DNA from: Cohnella cholangitidis | GTDB lineage: Bacteria > Bacillota > Bacilli > Paenibacillales > Paenibacillaceae | Reading direction: 5' to 3' | DNA length: 64,000 nt | Assembly (NCBI RefSeq): GCF_014107495.1 | Contig: NZ_CP041969.1 | Coordinates: 2,188,501-2,252,500, forward strand | Part shown: in pieces, positions 54,533 through 64,000 of the stretch | How the letters are laid out: every line of letters starts with the position of its first letter | Position numbering within the stretch: position 1 is the first letter of the stretch | The notes under the pieces: model-generated | Told to the model about the DNA's origin: nothing | The model's database searches: none | What the model saw: the letters and a program-made list of their open reading frames with translations, nothing else | Made by a program: the position numbers and the translations under genes

Positions 54533-56979
54533 TTAAGCTTTCGTTAACTCGATTCCGTCTTTTTGTTTAACGACAAGAGCGCCGTTCTCCTCATCGATGA
54601 GAAGCGCGTTGCCTTTGGAAATCTTGCCTAACAGCAAGTCTTCGGACAAGCGGTCTTCGATGTGCTTCTGGATGGCTCTGCGCAACGGACGAGCTCCGTA
54701 TTGCGGATCGTATCCTTCTTTCGCAAGGAATGCTTTCGCGGATTCCGTCAACTCGAAGCTGACGTCGTGCTCGACAAGGCGCTTGCGAAGATCGTCTGCC
54801 ATAAGCGTTACGATCTCGGCGATATTCTCCTCCGTAAGCGGGTGGAACACGATCGATTCGTCGATCCGGTTCAGGAACTCCGGACGGAACGACTTCTTCA
54901 GTTCGCCCAACACTTTGTCCTTCATATTCTGATAATCGCGGCCCGCGTCTTGAGCGGCCGTGAAGCCGAGCGTCGAATTTTTCTTGATTTGCTCCGCTCC
55001 GACGTTGGACGTCATGATGATCAGCGTATTGCGGAAATCCACCGAGCGGCCTTTGGAATCGGTCAAGCGGCCGTCTTCGAGCACTTGCAGCAAGACGTTG
55101 AATACTTCCGGATGGGCTTTCTCGATTTCGTCCAGCAGCACGACGGAGTATGGCTTGCGCCGTACTTTCTCCGTCAATTGGCCGCCTTCCTCGTACCCGA
55201 CGTACCCCGGAGGCGCTCCGACCAAGCGGGAAGTCGAATGTTTCTCCATATACTCCGACATATCGATACGGATAACCGCGTTCTCGTCGCCGAACATCGC
55301 TTCCGCGATCGCTCTGGCAAGCTCCGTTTTTCCGACTCCCGTAGGTCCGAGGAAGATGAAGGAGCCCATCGGGCGCTTCGGATCCTTCAGGCCCGCACGG
55401 GCGCGGCGAATCGCGCGAGACACGGACTTAACGGCTTCGTCTTGGCCGATAACGCGATCGTGAAGAATGCTTTCCATCTTCAGCAAGCGTTCGGTTTCTT
55501 CCTCCGCCAGTTTGCTGACCGGTATGCCGGTCCAGCTGGCGACCACTTGGGCGATATCCTCGGGCGTAACCTCCGAATCGGTTCTGCCTTGTTTTTCTTT
55601 CCACAAGTTTTTCGTGTGGTCAAGCTCTTCGCGGATTTTCTGTTCCGTGTCGCGAAGGGCGGCCGCTTTCTCGAACTCTTGGCTCTGAACGGCTGCATCC
55701 TTCTCTTTGCGGATATCCTCGAGCCGCGTTTCCAACTGCTTCAGGTTCGGCGGTACCGTATACGAATTCAGTCTCACCTTGGAGCCGGCTTCGTCGATCA
55801 GGTCGATCGCTTTGTCCGGCAGGAACCGGTCGGGAATGTAACGATCGGACAGCTTAACCGCGGCTTCGATCGCTTCGTCCGTGATTTTAACCCGATGATG
55901 CGCTTCATAGCGATCGCGCAAACCGTGCAGGATTTGGATGGCTTCTTCCGGCGTAGGCTGATCTACCGTGATCGGTTGGAACCGGCGTTCCAACGCCGCA
56001 TCCTTCTCGATGTATTTGCGGTACTCATCGAGCGTCGTCGCCCCGATACATTGCAGCTCACCGCGAGCGAGAGCAGGCTTAAGAATATTGGAAGCATCGA
56101 TTGCGCCTTCGGCGCGCCCGCTCCGATCAACGTATGAAGCTCGTCGATGAACAGGATCACGTTGCCCGCTTGGCGGATTTCGTCCATGATTTTTTTCAGG
56201 CGGTCTTCGAATTCCCCGCGGTATTTCGTACCCGCGACGACGGAGCCCATATCGAGCGTCATGACGCGTTTGTCGCGAAGGGTTTCCGGAATTTCGTTAT
56301 TCACGATTTTCTGGGCCAGTCCTTCGGCGATCGCCGTCTTCCCTACCCCGGGCTCCCCGATCAGAACCGGGTTGTTCTTCGTCCGGCGGGACAACACTTG
56401 AATGACGCGCTCGATTTCCTTCTGACGGCCGATGACCGGATCGATATTGCCTTCGCGCGCGCTGGCGGTCAAGTCGCGAGCCAAGCCATCCAAAGTCGGA
56501 GTGCTTACGTTTGCGGACGGGCCGTGATTTTGCGATACGCTCTCGTTGCTGCCTAACAATTGCAGCACTTGTTGGCGGGCTTTATTCAAGCTGATGCCGA
56601 GATTGTTCAAGACGCGCGCCGCTACGCCTTCGCCTTCGCGAATAAGACCGAGCAAGATATGCTCCGTTCCTACGTAGGTGTGGCCAAGCTTGCGCGCTTC
56701 GTCCATGGAGAGCTCAATGACTTTCTTAGCTCTCGGAGTATAGGCGATATTAGTGGGCTGTTCTTGCCCGCGGCCGATTAGGGATTCTACCTCGTCTTGG
56801 ATTTTCTCCAACCCAAGGCCGAGGGCGATCAGCGCTTTCGCGGCGATGCTCTCCCCTTCCCGGATCAATCCGAGCAGGATATGTTCTGTACCGATATTGT
56901 TGTGTCCCAAACGCACTGCTTCTTCTTGAGCCAAGGCCAATACTTTCTGTGCACGTTCCGTGAATCTACCAAACATCAT
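54533..56979 (-). CDS. clpC: ClpC, AAA+ chaperone of the ClpCP protease (frame broken near 56117)
   Basis: Starts [14 protein letters not shown] (ATG 56979, AGGAGG upstream). Two N-terminal Clp repeats, first AAA P-loop GEPGVGKTA at ~208-216, UVR-like M-domain, second P-loop [11 protein letters not shown] and IGF-type loop region follow. At LHTLIGAG the sequence reads GGAGCGGGCGCGCCG where GGAGCGGGCGGCGCCG is expected (GAGGAEG), one G missing; downstream the family sequence continues in the other frame from [14 protein letters not shown]. Restored length 815 aa, normal for ClpC. Unfolds McsB-phosphoarginine-tagged proteins. Confidence 0.95.
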
Positions 56980-57014
56980 GAGACACACCTCCTATAATGT
57001 TAAGAATAAAACAT

Positions 57015-58079
57015 TTATGAATTAGTTGCCAGTCGGGAGCGGATTAATTCCGCTCTTGACCTATCTCTGTCCTCCGGACTCATCGCTTCCCCGAACGTCA
57101 TTTGGAGAAATCCGGGTTGAGTCGATACGAGAAGTTCGTTCAAGGCGATCTGATTGACTTCCGGCAGCAGCCCTAGATGCGCGCCAAGCCGAATATCCGA
57201 TAACCGCTGCGAGGCTTCTTTGGAATCGATGATCATCGCATGGGACAAGATCCCGAACGATCTTCGGACGCGATCCTCCACCCGCAACCGGGATTCGGAT
57301 ATTAGCTTACTCCTAGCCGACTTCTCGTGTTCGATCATTTGGCGAGCGACCTGAAATAAATTTTCTATGATCTCCTGTTCGGATTGGCCCAGCGTAATCT
57401 GATTGGACACTTGAAATAAATTGCCCGTCGCTTCGCTGCCTTCTCCGTACAGTCCTCTAACGGCAAGCCCGACCTGCGTGACGGCCGATAAGATCCTATT
57501 GATCTGTCCTGTCATGACCAGAGCCGGCAAATGCATCATGACCGAAACCCGTATTCCGGTACCGACGTTAGTCGGGCAGCTCGTTAAGTAGCCATGCTTC
57601 TCGTCGAAGGCGTAATCGACTTGCTCCTCGAATATATCGTCGATTTTGCTTGCCGAGTCCCAAGCCTCATGAATTTGAAAACCGGAGCTTAAGCATTGAA
57701 TGCGCAAATGATCCTCTTCGTTTATCATTACGCTAATATCCTCGTTGGGACTTAGAATAAGCGCTCCATTACGGGATTCGTTCGCCAGGTTCGGACTGAT
57801 CAAGTGCTTCTCGACCAGAACGAGCTTCTCCAGCTCGGTTAGCTCGGAAAGCCGAATTTGTTCGATCTTGCCCAAGCCGTTCAGCCTGCCGCTCTCCGCG
57901 ACCCCGAGCAGCTGTTCCATTACCGATTGAGAGCGGGAAGGGTCAGCCATCAGAGGAAAAGGCATATTGCGAATATTACGCGCGATGCGGACGCGGCTGC
58001 TGATCACGACTTCGGAATCCGGTCCTTCTCCATTCATCCACTGGCTGAGCGCTTGTTTGACGAATTTACGTTTAGCCAT
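57015..58079 (-). CDS. mcsB: McsB, protein arginine kinase
   Basis: Phosphagen-kinase fold enzyme that marks proteins with phosphoarginine for ClpCP. 354 aa; ATP-binding SSRVRIARN, the loop YLTSCPTNVGTGIR with C168, and a C-terminal DRDRSRAEL resembling the RDxxRA phosphoarginine-binding motif are visible. 16 bp after mcsA. Confidence 0.97.
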   Translation of the reverse strand: MAKRKFVKQALSQWMNGEGPDSEVVISSRVRIARNIRNMPFPLMADPSRSQSVMEQLLGVAESGRLNGLGKIEQIRLSELTELEKLVLVEKHLISPNLANESRNGALILSPNEDISVMINEEDHLRIQCLSSGFQIHEAWDSASKIDDIFEEQVDYAFDEKHGYLTSCPTNVGTGIRVSVMMHLPALVMTGQINRILSAVTQVGLAVRGLYGEGSEATGNLFQVSNQITLGQSEQEIIENLFQVARQMIEHEKSARSKLISESRLRVEDRVRRSFGILSHAMIIDSKEASQRLSDIRLGAHLGLLPEVNQIALNELLVSTQPGFLQMTFGEAMSPEDRDRSRAELIRSRLATNS

Positions 58080-58095
58080 AATGTCCTCCTCCCCT

Positions 58096-58602
58096 TCAAC
58101 CGCTCATTTCGTTTTCTAGCTCGCGTATCCGGTCCCGCAATTGCGCCGCGGTCTCGAAGTCTTCCCGTTCGATGCGCCCTTGCATTTCTTTCTTAAGCCG
58201 ATCGATCTCCCGTTTCGTCTTGAGCCTTCCTCCTGCCCGTTTAGGCACTTTGCCGACATGCACCGTATTACCATGTACCCGTTTGAGCAAAGGGTCTAAA
58301 CGTTCCGAGAACTGCTTATAACAATGGCTGCAGCCAAAACGTCCGATCTTGCTGAACTGCGTGTAGGTCATCCCGCAAGTTTCGCATTTGGCAGCGGGAG
58401 GTTTGGCCATGGGATTCGGGTTCTCGAAGTCAAGCAGCCCCGAGAGCAGGTTGTGTATGGAAAATCCGCTTGAGGTTCCTGGAATAAGCTCCCCCTTCTC
58501 CCTGGCGCACGATTCGCAAATGTGCAATTCCGCCTTCTCTCCGTTCACGATTTTCGTGAAGTGCAGAGTTGCCGGACGTTTGCCGCATTCCTGACACTGC
58601 AT
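58096..58602 (-). CDS. mcsA: McsA, zinc-binding activator of McsB
   Basis: 168 aa; four C-x2-C pairs (CQEC, CESC, CETC, CSHC) and a C-terminal UVR motif (REDFETAAQLRDRIRELE). ATG at 58602 follows AAAGGAGG; upstream codons belong to the ctsR gap. Confidence 0.96.
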   Translation of the reverse strand: MQCQECGKRPATLHFTKIVNGEKAELHICESCAREKGELIPGTSSGFSIHNLLSGLLDFENPNPMAKPPAAKCETCGMTYTQFSKIGRFGCSHCYKQFSERLDPLLKRVHGNTVHVGKVPKRAGGRLKTKREIDRLKKEMQGRIEREDFETAAQLRDRIRELENEMSG

Positions 58603-58621
58603 TCGGACAGGCCTCCTTTCC

Positions 58622-59082
58622 TCATTTCGCAAGCAGGGCGATTAACATAGCCTTCATCAGCTTGGCTCGAATCTCATCTCGAACCGGCAGCTTTAAGGCC
58701 AATACATCCCGAGAAACGGCCGTCTTGAGTAACCGGGCTTCCCGCATCGTGATGAACCGGGCTTCCTCCAATTGTAGATAAGTCCTTCCGCAGCCGTCTG
58801 GTCGATCTGTTCGCCGACGGTCTGCTGAATGTGGCGCTGAACGGCCTCCAATGAAGGCAAGTTGACGCGCTGGATCCGAATATATCCCCCGCCGCCGCGT
58901 TTGCTCTCCACGAAGTAGCCCTTCTCCAACGTAAACCTTGTGCTAATAACGTAATTGATTTGCGACGGTACGCAAGAGAACTTGTCGGCCAAATCGCTTC
59001 TTTGGATTTCAACCGAACCTTCCGAGCTGGTTTGTAGTATTTGTTTCAAGTATTGCTCGATTAAATCCGTAATGTTAGCCAA
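58622..59082 (-). CDS. ctsR: CtsR, class III heat-shock repressor (frame broken near 58768)
   Basis: Winged helix-turn-helix repressor, starting at TTG (59082) after GGAGG. The glycine-rich wing KRGGGGYIRI is intact. At EGLIYN the sequence reads AATTGGAGG where AATTTGGAGG is expected; with one T restored it continues LEEARFITMREARLLKTAVSR and ends at TGA 58622, 153 aa, the normal size. This also leaves a natural 19-bp gap to mcsA instead of 90 bp. Autoregulated through the box at 59169. Confidence 0.94.
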
Positions 59083-59168
59083 CGTCCAACCTCCTTTCAG
59101 GAATGAAAGCCAACGACAGAGCGCTCAGGGCATCTCTATGCGGTTCGGCCTTTAGGGGCTGATCTGAC

Positions 59169-59185
59169 TTTGACTTTCTTTGACT
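59169..59185 (-). promoter_or_regulatory. CtsR operator
   Basis: Minus strand AGTCAAAGAAAGTCAAA fits the heptad direct repeat RGTCAAANANRGTCAAA at every fixed base. It begins eight bases after the -10 box, over the start point, so CtsR would block initiation. Confidence 0.92.
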
Positions 59186-59193
59186 ATAGTTTT

Positions 59194-59221
59194 ATTATAC
59201 GCCCCTTTTCAGAAAATGCAA
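59194..59221 (-). promoter_or_regulatory. Sigma-A promoter of the ctsR operon
   Basis: TTGCAT (59216-59221), 16-bp spacer, TATAAT (59194-59199), directly in front of the CtsR box. Confidence 0.8.
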
Positions 59222-59321
59222 CGCGCTTCGAATTCCGTTGTCCAATCCGCTTAATCTTTAGTATGGAGGTGGCACATTGGCTTTATTCAGTTCGCGACCC
59301 TTGAGACATGAAGACAGACAA

Positions 59322-59374
59322 GAAAAAAAGTTATCCCGACCGCAGTTCGTTCGAACCGTTATCGGGATAACTTT
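59322..59374 (-). terminator. Terminator of the SLH repeat protein gene
   Basis: 13-bp stem AAAGTTATCCCGA/TCGGGATAACTTT (59362-59374 with 59327-59339), with a second inner hairpin, followed by a T-run. Confidence 0.88.
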
Positions 59375-59382
59375 ATTTAAGG

Positions 59383-62300
59383 TTAGATTAGATTGGATTT
59401 CTGCAGCAGTCTTTGAATCATCGTCGCGACTTCCGCTCTCGTGATAAAGGCTTGCGGAGCGAGCTCGTTACCTTTTCGGCCGGAGACGATATCCGCCTGC
59501 AAGCAATCGGCCATGCCGGTTACGGCCCAGCTCGATACGTTCTCCGCGTCCGCGAAAGGACGCATCGTTTCTGCCGCGCTGACGACCGGCAGCTTATCTT
59601 TTAAGGATGTCATCGCTATCGCTTTAGACATGATCACCGCGGCTTGTTCACGGGTAATCTGGTCATTCGGCCGGAAAGTGCCATCCTCGTATCCGTTGAT
59701 CAATCCGTACGCGTACGCGGTATGAATCGCTCCGTTATACCAATCCGTTGTACTTACATCCTTGAATGGCGTTGCCCCTTGCTCAAGCTTTAATCCTAAT
59801 CCTCTAACGACGATCGCGGCAAACTCGGCTCTCGTGATGTTGTGGTCCGGACTAAACAGGCCATTGCCTTTGCCGTCGATGACCATACGCGATCCCATGT
59901 CGTTAATGGCTTGTTTCGCCCAGTTGTTCTCGACATCCTTGAACTCGACCGGATGCCATACGAGCGCATACGTACTGTTTGTCAAACTATTCACTTTTGC
60001 ATAGTATTTGCCGTTCAGAAGGACAACCTTCGTCGGCACATGACGCACCGTTTCGTCCGGTTCGACAACGATAGCCGTCGTAATTTTGTTCCGATCCGTG
60101 CCTTCCGGAATGGCGATCGCTCGTTCAACGTATTCACTGTACTTAGTAATTTCGACGGTTTTATCCCCATAAGCAGCGGTTACCGTGAAATGAACGGGCG
60201 GAACGACAAGCGCAAACCCTTTTGAAGTCGACAAGCTCTCGGTTAGGCTACGACTGTTCGCCGAGGATTCGGCAACCTCGATGCGGATAGTGATGTCTTG
60301 ATTCGACGCAGCGCCAAGCTGTTTCGCTAAATTGTCCAAATGAATTTGGCTAGCAGGCAACCAGTAGCTTCCTGTAGAGGACCTCAGCTCAACAATAGCT
60401 TGCTTTCGTTCCAGGCTCTCGATCATTTGACCATCCAGTTCGGCAACGATCACATTGGTCTCGCCCTGAGACGGGACCATGATTACCGTCCCTTGTCCTT
60501 GGGAAGCCAATTTTTCCAATAACTTCGCCCTGTCTACGGAAATGATCGTCACTTTTCGGTCGTTTGCTTCAACCGTTTTAGATTTTCCAACGCTCTCCGC
60601 TTTGCCGTTAACGTACACTTCTATAAAGTCGTCTTCATTTGTTGGTGCCGGTGCTGATCCTCCTCCGCCTCCGCCCGATGGCGTGGACGGTGTCGTTACC
60701 GTTATTGCGCGGTAGTAAGCCGTGTACGTCACGTTACCCTTTACCGTCGTGTCTTCGATATCCGCTTTGCTGAGCAGCGTCGTGCCTCCGTCTTTGCTCC
60801 AGCCCGTAAACGCGTAACCGCTGTTTGCCGTTACCGTTGGAACACTGGACGGATAACCGTTTTCCGCTACCGATTCGCTAGTCGCGCTAATGGTGCCATT
60901 TGCTCCAGCCGCGTAGGTAACCGTAAACGTGTTTTGGCTATAGTACGCCGTGTACGTCACGTTACCCGTTACCGTCGTGGCTTCGATATCCGCTTTGCTC
61001 AGCAGCGTCGTGCCTCCGTCTTTGCTCCAACCCGTAAACGCGTAACCGCTGTTTGCCGTTACGGTTGGAACATTTGCCGGATGGCCGTTTTCCGCTACCG
61101 ATTCGCTAGTCGCGCTAATGGTGCCGTTTGTTCCCGGAGCGTAGGTAACCGTAAACGTGTTTTGGCTATAGTACGCCGTGTACGTCACGTTACCCGTTAC
61201 CGTTGCTGCTTTAATATCCGCTACTCAGCAGCGTCGTGCCTCCGTCTTTGCTCCAACCCGTAAACGCGTAACCGCTGTTTGCCGTTACGGTTGGAACATT
61301 TGCCGGATGGCCGTTTTCCGCTACGACTTCGCTAGTTGCGCTTATGGTGCCGTTTGTTCCCGGAGCGTAGGTAACCGTAAACGTGTTTTGGCTATAGTAC
61401 GCCGTGTACGTCACGTTACCCGTTACCGTCGTGGCTTCGATATCCGCTTTGCTGAGCAGCGTCGTGCCTCCGTCTTTGCTCCAACCCGTAAACGCGTAAC
61501 CGCTGTTTGCCGTTACGGTTGGAACATTTGCCGGATGGCCGTTTTCCGCTACCGATTCGCTAGTCGCGCTAATGGTTCCGTTTGTTCCCGGAGCGTAGGT
61601 AACCGTAAACGTGTTTTGGCTATAGTACGCCGTGTACGTCACGTTACCCGTTACCGTCGTGGCTTCGATATCCGCTTTGCTCAGCAGCGTCGTGCCTCCG
61701 TCTTTGCTCCAGCCCGTAAACGTATATCCGTCATTCGCCGTTACGGTTGGAACATTTGCCGGATGGCCATTCTCCGCTACGACTTCGCTAGTTGCGCTTA
61801 TGGTGCCGTTTGTTCCCGGAGCGTAGGTAACCGTAAACGTGTTTTGGCTATAGTACGCCGTGTACGTCACGTTACCCGTTACCGTCGTGGCTTCGATATC
61901 CGCTTTGCTGAGCAGCGTCGTGCCTCCGTCTTTGCTCCAGCCCGTAACGTATATCCACCATTCGCCGTTACGGTTGGAACATTTGCCGGATGGCTATTCC
62001 GCTACGACTTCGCTAGTTGCGCTTATGGTGCCGTTTGTTCCCGGAGCGTAGGTAACCGTAAACGTGTTTTGGCTATAGTACGCCGTGTACGTCACGTTAC
62101 CCGTTACCGTCGTGGCTTCGATATCCGCTTTGCGAGCAGCGTCGTGCCTCCGTCTTTGCTCCACGCCGTAAACGTATATCCGTCATTCGCCGTTACGGTT
62201 GGAACATTTGCCGGATGGCCATTCTCCGCTACGACTTCGCTAGTTGCGCTTATGGTGCCGTTTGTTCCCGGAGCGTAGGTAACCGTAAACGTGTTTTGGC

Positions 62301-63258
62301 TATAGTACGCCGTGTACGTCACGTTACCCGTTACCGTCGTGGCTTCGATATCCGCTTTGCTGAGCAGCGTCGTGCCTCCGTCTTTGCTCCAGCCCGTAAA
62401 CGTATATCCATCATTCGCCGTTACGGTTGGAACATTTGCCGGATGGCCATTTTCCGCTACGACTTCACTTGTCGCGCTAATGGTCCCATTTGTTCCAGGG
62501 GCATAAGTGACCGTAAACGTGTTTTGAGAATAGTAAGCCGTGTATGTTACGTTACCCGTTACCGTTGCTGCTTTAATATCTGCTTCACTCAGCAGCGTCG
62601 TGCCTCCGTCTTTGCTCCAGCCCGTGAACGTATATCCGCCATTCGCCGTCACGGTTGGAACATTTGCCGGATGGCCGTTTTCCGTTACGGTTTCGCTTGT
62701 TGCGCTAATCGTACCGTTTGCTCCCGCGTTGTACGTAACTGTATACGTAGTTGCCGAGCCTTCTTCGACATATTTACTATAACTGTAATTAACCGTGGCT
62801 CCGCCATTTGCAAAAGCCGCTGCTCGAATTTCCAAATTCACTTTCGTGATTCCCGTAATCGTTATCGTCTCTATGCCGGGATTACCACCGGTACCATCGA
62901 ACCCGCTGTAAGCGATCTGCATATCACCATATGACGTGCTCACCGCCTTCCCCCCATTTGGAGCAGGTGACTGTCCCATCGCTCTACCCTGATCGTCATA
63001 TGCAAGCACATATACGTTTGCATCCGTATCATACAGACGAATATCCAGATCTACGCTTCCTATAGGCACTAGAGTAATACTTAAATCATAGACGCCTTTT
63101 GGAATATCGGTAATAACGGTTTCCTCATTATTCACCAAGTTTATCGTTTCACTACCCGATGCGCCGTTTGGATTATAGTCAATCCCCGCATAAACAGTTA
63201 ATGACATTGAAAATGTAAGTATTAACGCCATAAAAAACGCAAAAGTACGACGTAACAA
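59383..63258 (-). CDS. Secreted repeat protein with SLH anchor (several frame breaks)
   Basis: Starts at TTG (63258) after GGAGGGG; residues 1-~24 are a signal peptide (LLRRTFAFFMALILTFSMSLTVYA). Then come a ~150-aa N-terminal domain, nine 76-aa repeats of the divergent InlB B-repeat kind (TFTVTYAPGTNGTISATSE...GYTFTGWSKDGG), a Gly/Pro linker, a ~240-aa unknown domain and three C-terminal SLH modules (FKDVENNWA, FKDVSTTDWY, FADAENVSSWA, each with ITRAE/ITREQ) that attach it to secondary cell-wall polymer. Losses of 2, 3 (1+2) and 1 bases break the frame around 61213, 61950-61995 and 62132. Restored, it is about 1307 aa. Adhesion is a guess; true decay cannot be excluded. Confidence 0.8.
60716..62750 (-). 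repeat. Nine 228-bp tandem repeats inside the SLH protein gene
   Basis: The string TGTACGTCACGTTACC recurs at 60723, 60951, 61179, 61405, 61633, 61861, 62086 and 62313, and with changes at 62541: spacings 228, 228, 226, 228, 228, 225, 227, 228. The exceptions mark the frame breaks. Inner units are nearly identical, which points to recent duplication or gene conversion. Confidence 0.92.
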
Positions 63259-63392
63259 ATAAACCCCTCCGGTCTGATCGTTTTTGAGAGAAAAGATCAT
63301 TTTAAAACCCTTTCAACCATATCAAACTCCACTCAACTAATTCTGAATGTAAAATTTGGCAATAATTATTTTCCCGTCTGTGTCGTGAAACA
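63259..63392 (-). other. Upstream region of the SLH repeat gene
   Basis: About 130 bp between the rRNA terminator and the gene. TTGCCA at ~63356-63361 could be a -35 box, but I found no convincing -10 partner. Nothing else seen. Confidence 0.3.
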
Positions 63393-63429
63393 CAAAAAAA
63401 CGAAGCTCCTCTGTGAAAAGGAACTTCGT
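63393..63429 (-). terminator. Terminator of the rRNA operon
   Basis: ACGAAGTTCC/GGAGCTTCGT stem (63420-63429 with 63400-63409), followed by seven T on the minus strand. Confidence 0.85.
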
Positions 63430-63594
63430 CTTTGGTCTTACACCTTGAAAACTGGATGCGAACCCGTGCGACGAAGTCGTCACGGCCCCGTATACTTGCA
63501 GGCAGCAATGCTGTGCATTGCGGTGCAGGTATACGAAACAAAGCATGTAGGAAGAAGGTGAGTGTATCATTTGCCTTACTATGTCAATTCGTTT
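63430..63594 (-). other. 23S 3' flank with two hairpins, no 5S gene
   Basis: The ~165 bp after the 23S end hold a long hairpin (about 63495-63540, arms GTATACCTGCA.CGCAATGC / GCATTGC..TGC.GTATAC) and a shorter one (CCGTG...CACGG). No 5S rRNA or tRNA sequence can be found here. Probably processing sites. Confidence 0.6.

Positions 63595-64000
<406 letters not shown>

Noticed and set aside
61211..61870. Separate repeat-protein gene
   Set aside because: It is a fragment of the SLH protein produced by frame breaks; no start signal or terminator of its own.
61178..62934. Long plus-strand repeat frames
   Set aside because: Mirror frames of the 228-bp repeats; the minus strand has signal peptide, SLH modules and terminator.

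Overview
The window reads as a chromosomal segment of a Gram-positive, endospore-forming member of the Paenibacillaceae (Paenibacillus/Cohnella-like). The grounds are gene order and gene types: the S10-spc-alpha superoperon, the str and rpoBC regions, sigH, cwlD, disA, the ctsR-mcsA-mcsB-clpC heat-shock operon, zinc-type S14/L33/L36 and SLH-domain surface proteins. The genus assignment is inference from memory of these families; no search was run. Almost everything is transcribed on the minus strand, so biological order runs from high to low coordinates.

Layout in transcription order. (1) 64000-63595: 3' end of a 23S rRNA gene, followed by hairpins and a terminator with no 5S gene. (2) 63258-59383: a large secreted protein with nine 76-residue repeats and three SLH domains. 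(3) 59221-54465: CtsR-controlled ctsR-mcsA-mcsB-clpC. (4) 54418-49193: radA, disA, pssA, a small plus-strand gene of unknown function (50488-50883), and the PIN/TRAM protein YacL. (5) 49090-41395: ispD, ispF, gltX, a 51-bp tandem repeat array, a cysteine T-box, cysE, cysS, mrnC, rlmB and rae1. (6) 41232-36659: sigH, rpmG, secE, nusG, rplK, rplA, an L10-type leader, rplJ and rplL. (7) 36508-28378: an rsmC-like methyltransferase, then rpoB-rpoC. (8) 28275-26678: an ABC-2 transporter sitting where an L7Ae-like gene is usual. (9) 26331-21972: rpsL, rpsG, fusA, tuf. (10) a plus-strand YitT-type membrane protein. (11) 20830-5433: the ribosomal superoperon rpsJ to rplQ, including secY, adk, map, infA and rpoA. 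(12) 5324-1: truA, rplM-rpsI, cysH-sat (sulfate assimilation), cwlD, and the start of a Mrp/SalA ATPase.

The genes are mainly core translation, transcription, protein export and protein quality control, with cysteine supply (sat, cysH, cysE, cysS), isoprenoid precursors (ispD, ispF) and c-di-AMP synthesis (disA) interleaved. Readable regulatory elements include sigma-A-type promoters with 16-17 bp spacers, a perfect CtsR operator, a T-box whose specifier reads TGC, an rplJ leader and about ten intrinsic terminators.

An important caution: seven protein-coding genes (rpoB, fusA, clpC, radA, ctsR, pssA and the SLH protein) are broken by losses of one or two bases, nearly all in or beside short runs. 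Since several of these are essential and every change is a deletion, consensus sequencing error is much more likely than gene decay. The coordinates given for these genes assume the frame is restored. The most interesting unexplained items are the 51-bp hairpin array behind gltX, a nested-stem leader before rpsJ, the ABC transporter replacing the L7Ae-like gene, and a palindrome over the sigH promoter.
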